Below, in pieces: positions 5,542-8,430 of a DNA stretch of 8,430 nt. Source of the DNA: Paracoccaceae bacterium. GTDB lineage: Bacteria; Pseudomonadota; Alphaproteobacteria; Rhodobacterales; Rhodobacteraceae. Position numbers and translations under genes: made by a program. Below the pieces are notes generated by a model, which did not search any database, was not told the DNA's origin, and saw only the letters and a list, made by a program, of their open reading frames with translations. How positions within the stretch are numbered: position 1 is the first letter of the stretch; each line of letters begins with the position of its first letter. The DNA is taken from contig DQCI01000236.1 of NCBI GenBank assembly GCA_003545125.1, forward strand, positions 32,160 through 40,589, read 5' to 3'.

Positions 5542-5855
5542 CCCCCCGCCGCATCCACTGGACCCGGTTCGAGGGGAAACTGCCAGCAGGTGCGAAATCC
5601 ATCGCCAGGCCGAGCCGCTGGGGGAACCCTTTCCGCATCGGCGATCCGCACCCGGACCACGGCCACCCCATGACGCGGGACGATGTCGTCGACCTCTTTG
5701 CCGATTGGATAGGGCGCCCGGAGCAGCAGGCCCTCAGATCTCTCGCTCGACCCGCGCTTGCGGGACACGACCTTGCGTGCAGTTGCCCCGACGGCGCGCG
5801 GTGCCACGGTGACGGGTGGTTGGCGCTCCTTGCCGCACCCGACGACGGCGCGTAG
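5538..5855 (+). CDS. DUF4326 domain protein, 105 residues
   Basis: The sequence starts MTPRRIHWTRFEGKLPAG. The DUF4326 hallmarks are the block IARPSRWGNPFRIG (about 23-36), a central helix where an amphipathic segment is expected (MTRDDVVDLFADWI), and the C-terminal LACSCPDGARCHGDGWLALL, in which cysteines and histidine (CSCP, CHGD) form a likely metal or active site. The family is widespread in phages and bacteria and its function is unestablished. The frame is intact and of normal length. The start overlaps the preceding small ORF as ATGA, suggesting translational coupling. It converges on the response regulator gene, with 71 bases between the stops. Confidence 0.82.
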   Translation: MTPRRIHWTRFEGKLPAGAKSIARPSRWGNPFRIGDPHPDHGHPMTRDDVVDLFADWIGRPEQQALRSLARPALAGHDLACSCPDGARCHGDGWLALLAAPDDGA

Positions 5856-5926
5856 CCGGGCCCGGGGGCTGTCGGCTCAGCTTGCCATGGCGCGTGCGGG
5901 TTGGCCGGACACTGCGATCCGCAGCG
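5856..5926. other. convergent gap between DUF4326 and dorR
   Basis: This 71-base stretch separates two converging stops. A small perfect hairpin (CTGCG, loop ATC, CGCAG; 5912-5924) is present. It is too short and has no T run on either side, so it is at best a weak terminator candidate. Confidence 0.3.
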
Positions 5927-6670
5927 TCAGCCCCCTGCCCGGACCGGGGCCTCGCTCTGAGCGGCCCCGAGGAAGACATATCCGATCCCGTGGACCGTCA
6001 CGATCAGGCGTGGATCTTTTGGGTTTTCTTCGACCTTGGCCCGCAGCCGGCCGATGAGCACATCAACGGAGCGGTCATAGGGGCTCCACTCGCGCGAGCT
6101 CAACCGGTCGAGGAGCTGGTCGCGAGCCAGCACCTGGCCCGCGCGTTCGGTGAGATACGACAATAGCTCGAATTCGCCGCGCGTGAGGTGCACGTCGGTT
6201 CCGTCGGCAGCGAACAGGCGGCGCGCGCCGATGTCGAGCGTCCAACCGGCGAGTTCGACGCGCGTGGGCCGGGGCGCCGCCGTCCCGGGCCTCGACTGTT
6301 GGCCGCTACGCCGCAGTATGTTGCGGGTGCGAACCAGCAACTCCCGCAGGTTCACCGGCTTGTCGAGATAATCGTCGGCCCCGATTTCGAGGGCGACGAT
6401 GTGGTCGACCTGGTCGGTCCGGGCGCTGACCACGATCACCGGCAGGTCGGACCCGCTGCGCAGCTCGCGCAGGAGCGTCAACCCGTCCTTGCCCGGCAGC
6501 CGCAGGTCGAGCACGATCAGGTCCACCTGGTGACGGACCAACGCGCGATCCAGTTCCAGGCTGTCGCTGGCACGGACCACCCGGTAGCCCTCGACTTCGA
6601 AGTACCCCGCCATGGCCTCAAGGCTCGTCGGGTCGTCCTCGACGATCAGAATGGTCTTGGGCGACAACAT
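5927..6670 (-). CDS. dorR: TorR/DorR-type OmpR-family response regulator
   Basis: A 247-residue two-domain regulator. The receiver domain (about 5-120) has acidic E11/D12/D13, phosphoacceptor D55 in LIVLDLRLPGKDG, S82 and K104 in DDYLDKPVNLREL. The OmpR winged-helix domain (about 135-235) has LTRGEFELLSYL and the recognition region YDRSVDVLIGRLRAKVE, followed by RLIVTVHGIGYVF. The receiver resembles TorR, and the gene diverges from a torC/dorC gene, so the likely role is activation of dorCDA in response to TMAO or DMSO. The ATG at 6670 has AGGAG (rc of 6678-6682) about 7 bases upstream. No sensor kinase gene lies beside it here: the next gene is the convergent DUF4326, so its DorS/TorS partner must be elsewhere. 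The gene is intact, unlike everything left of 5326 except DUF2256. Confidence 0.85.
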   Translation of the reverse strand: MLSPKTILIVEDDPTSLEAMAGYFEVEGYRVVRASDSLELDRALVRHQVDLIVLDLRLPGKDGLTLLRELRSGSDLPVIVVSARTDQVDHIVALEIGADDYLDKPVNLRELLVRTRNILRRSGQQSRPGTAAPRPTRVELAGWTLDIGARRLFAADGTDVHLTRGEFELLSYLTERAGQVLARDQLLDRLSSREWSPYDRSVDVLIGRLRAKVEENPKDPRLIVTVHGIGYVFLGAAQSEAPVRAGG

Positions 6671-6685
6671 GAGCGCACTCCTGGT

Positions 6686-6749
6686 TCGTTTTCATCCTGT
6701 TTACATATTATTACGCGCCGTTCAAGCGCGGTCGAAACAGCGTTTACAG
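6686..6749. promoter_or_regulatory. four phased tor-box-like decamers in the dorR-dorC intergenic region
   Basis: Direct repeats resembling the TorR box (CTGTTCATAT in E. coli, from memory) are TCGTTTTCAT (6686-6695), CTGTTTACAT (6697-6706), CCGTTCAAGC (6718-6727) and GCGTTTACAG (6740-6749). Their starts are 11, 21 and 22 bases apart, about one, two and two helical turns, so all would face the same side of the DNA. The common core is GTTYA or GTTTTCA. This fits DorR binding to activate dorC and perhaps control its own gene. The third box is the weakest match. Confidence 0.6.
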
Positions 6750-6789
6750 CGCCGGTCTAACAGAGAGGTCGAAAAAAGGAGAGCCCCCC

Positions 6790-7968
6790 ATGATCCGACG
6801 ACTGTGGAACTTCATCTGGTCACCGAGCGGCGTAATCTCGCTTGGCGTGTTGCTGATCGCCGGATTCGTTGCCGGGATCCTGTTCTGGGGCGGGTTCCAT
6901 TGGGCCCTCGAGGCGACCAACGAGGAAGCGTTCTGCATTTCCTGCCATGAGATGCGCGACAACGTCTACGAGGAGTACACCCATACCGTCCACTACTCCA
7001 GCGCCTCTGGTGTGGGTGCGATCTGTTCGGACTGCCACGTGCCCAAGGCGTGGGGTCCGAAGATGATCCGCAAGATCCAGGCCAGCAAGGAACTTTGGGG
7101 CAAGCTCACCGGCGTGATCGACACGCCCGAGAAGTTTGCGGAACATCGCCCGGTCATGGCCCAGCGCGAATGGGCGCGGATGAAAGCCAACGATTCGCTC
7201 GAATGCCGCAATTGCCACCGTGAAGACCGGTTCGACTATGCGTTGATGGAGCCCAAAAACGCCGAGATCATGAAAGCCGGTCTCGAAGCGGGCGACACCT
7301 GCATCGACTGCCACAAGGGCATCGCGCATAACTTGCCCGACCTCTCGGGCGGCTACAAGAAAGCCTACGAGGGCCTCGTGAGCATGGCCGCCGACCAGGA
7401 AGGCGACGGCGACGTGATCTACCCGATCACGACGATCTCCTACTACCTCGACGCGGCAGCAGCCAAGGCCGAGAGTGACGTGGCCGGCCAGTTGCTCGCC
7501 GCCACCGCGCTTACCGTGCTCGACCGCAAGGGCGACGCGATCAAGGTCCGGATCGACGGCTGGCAGCAGGACGAGGTCGATCGTATCGTCTACGCCCTGC
7601 GCGGCCACCGGATCTTCGAAGCGACGTTGAAAAAGGAAACCGTCGAGGCCGTGACACGACTTGCGACCGAGACCGACCCGGACACAGAGCTGGTCTGGCA
7701 CGAGGTCAGCCTCGAAGCCTGGATCCGGCCCGGCCAGGTGGTCGACGATCTCGACGCGATCTGGGCTTATTCGGCGGAGATGTATTCGGCCAACTGCGCG
7801 GTCTGCCATTCGAAACCCGACCCGGGGCACCACCTCGCCAACCAGTGGATCGGCGTGCTGAAGTCGATGGAACGCTTCGTGGCGCTCGACAAGGAGCAGA
7901 CCCGGGTGCTGCAGAAATACCTCCAGCTGCGGGCCAAGGACACCGGCGGGGCCGCTCATCATGAATGA
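6790..7968 (+). CDS. dorC: pentaheme c-type cytochrome TorC/DorC
   Basis: A membrane-anchored periplasmic cytochrome that passes electrons from quinol to the periplasmic TMAO/DMSO reductase. The 392-residue protein has a short cytoplasmic start (MIRRLWNFIW), one membrane anchor (about 13-35, uncleaved) and a NapC/NirT domain with four heme sites: CISCH (49-53), CSDCH (79-83), CRNCH (139-143) and CIDCH (171-175). A C-terminal domain holds a fifth, CAVCH (336-340). The 4+1 heme layout and the length fit TorC/DorC rather than NapC (about 200 residues, four hemes). The ATG at 6790 has AAGGAG 8 bases upstream. Its last codons overlap the next gene's start, so the two are translationally coupled. 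In E. coli the C-terminal heme domain also feeds back on TorS; whether that holds here is inference. The gene shows no damage. Confidence 0.93.
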   Translation: MIRRLWNFIWSPSGVISLGVLLIAGFVAGILFWGGFHWALEATNEEAFCISCHEMRDNVYEEYTHTVHYSSASGVGAICSDCHVPKAWGPKMIRKIQASKELWGKLTGVIDTPEKFAEHRPVMAQREWARMKANDSLECRNCHREDRFDYALMEPKNAEIMKAGLEAGDTCIDCHKGIAHNLPDLSGGYKKAYEGLVSMAADQEGDGDVIYPITTISYYLDAAAAKAESDVAGQLLAATALTVLDRKGDAIKVRIDGWQQDEVDRIVYALRGHRIFEATLKKETVEAVTRLATETDPDTELVWHEVSLEAWIRPGQVVDDLDAIWAYSAEMYSANCAVCHSKPDPGHHLANQWIGVLKSMERFVALDKEQTRVLQKYLQLRAKDTGGAAHHE

Positions 7969-8430
7969 GCACCTGCCCGGTGACGTCGACACGATCCCGG
8001 CCGCCTTCGTTTATCGGTGGATGGCCGGGCTCTACCTTGCCCCGCCCGATGCGGCCGCGCTCGCGATCTACCGGGCTCCCGAAGGGCGCGACCTCATGGA
8101 GCGTCTCGCACCGGCCCCCGCCATCGCGCCGCTGGTTTCAGAACTCGCCGCACTCACTGGGCCGGACAGCGACCTCGACGCCGCGGCGGGCCGGCTTGCC
8201 GCAGCGCATGCGGCGGCGTTCCTCGTTGGCGGGCGGCGTGGGGCCCCGCCCTACGCATCGGTCTGGCTCAGCGAACGCGGGCTCATGTATCAGGAACCGG
8301 CCCGCGCGATGACGCGGTTGCTCGCCGCGGCAGGCCTCGCGTTGCCGGAGAACGTCCCTGAGCCCCCCGACCACATCGGCTTCCAACTCAACCTGCTGGC
8401 CGAGCTCGATGAGCGCCACCGCGCCGGAGA
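7961..8430 (+). CDS. dorD: TorD/DorD family molybdoenzyme chaperone, N-terminal part
   Basis: The ATG at 7961 overlaps the end of dorC by 8 bases, and the frame is open to the end of the window (156 codons seen of about 200-230). The protein begins MNEHLPGDVDTIPAAF and is rich in helix-forming alanine and leucine. The stretch APPYASVWLSERGLMYQEP is the TorD-family signature region (P-Y-x-S-V/W, then ER/EGL, then QEP). TorD-type chaperones bind the apo-reductase and its Tat signal and help insert the molybdopterin cofactor. The reductase gene dorA/torA is expected next, beyond the window. The ATG at 7965, four bases later, is in another frame and does not give this protein. Confidence 0.85.
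   Translation, partial: MNEHLPGDVDTIPAAFVYRWMAGLYLAPPDAAALAIYRAPEGRDLMERLAPAPAIAPLVSELAALTGPDSDLDAAAGRLAAAHAAAFLVGGRRGAPPYASVWLSERGLMYQEPARAMTRLLAAAGLALPENVPEPPDHIGFQLNLLAELDERHRAG

Noticed and set aside
6820..7992. 390-codon minus-strand open frame covering nearly all of dorC
   Set aside because: It is antisense to a five-heme cytochrome with clear motifs. Long shadow frames are expected at this GC content.
1..8430. CRISPR array, tRNA, rRNA, insertion sequence or prophage module
   Set aside because: No regularly spaced repeats, cloverleaf-like sequence, transposase motifs or terminal inverted repeats were found by eye.

Overview
The window reads as high-GC alphaproteobacterial DNA, most likely Rhodobacterales (Rhodobacter/Roseobacter type). 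Three things point there: an ECF11-type RpoE next to ChrR and surrounded by the known singlet-oxygen regulon genes, a DOR/TMAO reductase (dorR / dorC / dorD) cluster, and the GC-rich codon use. All identifications come from motif and family recall; no database was searched.

Bases 1-5325 hold a photo-oxidative-stress and photorepair island. It contains the 3' part of an FAD monooxygenase gene (+), a COG2907 FAD/amine-oxidase-like gene (-), rpoE (+), chrR (+), the C-terminal half of a CryB/PhrB-type Fe-S photolyase (-), an SDR (-), DUF2256 (-) and a class I photolyase phr (+). Nearly all of it is broken. rpoE has two frameshifts, phr at least two, and the Fe-S photolyase three plus an in-frame TAG. 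The SDR is fused in frame to the Fe-S photolyase and has lost its catalytic lysine. ChrR keeps only its anti-sigma domain. Two tail-to-tail junctions (about 276-300 and 2224-2240) join opposite-strand genes that both lack their 3' ends. Only the 47-residue DUF2256 gene looks whole.

The regulatory DNA of the island is still legible. Four elements fit TGATSC-N18-TARAS, the sigma-E (RpoE/ECF11) promoter form as I recall it. Two are back to back between the COG2907 gene and rpoE, with their -35 hexamers inside a perfect 16-bp palindrome. The other two diverge between DUF2256 and phr. So rpoE-chrR, the COG2907 gene, DUF2256-SDR-photolyase and phr look like one former regulon.

Bases 5326-5926 hold a possible 36-codon ORF overlapping an intact DUF4326 gene. 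Bases 5927-8430 hold an intact respiratory locus: a TorR/DorR response regulator (-), diverging from a pentaheme torC/dorC (+), which overlaps torD/dorD (+, cut by the window end). The 119-bp space between dorR and dorC carries four phased tor-box-like decamers.

Main reading: the light and singlet-oxygen defence island has been eroded or rearranged beside a healthy anaerobic respiration locus. The rival reading, poor sequence or chimeric assembly in the left 5.3 kb, cannot be excluded from sequence alone. Substitutions at key residues argue for decay; the two inverted microhomology-like junctions are also what amplification or assembly chimeras look like.
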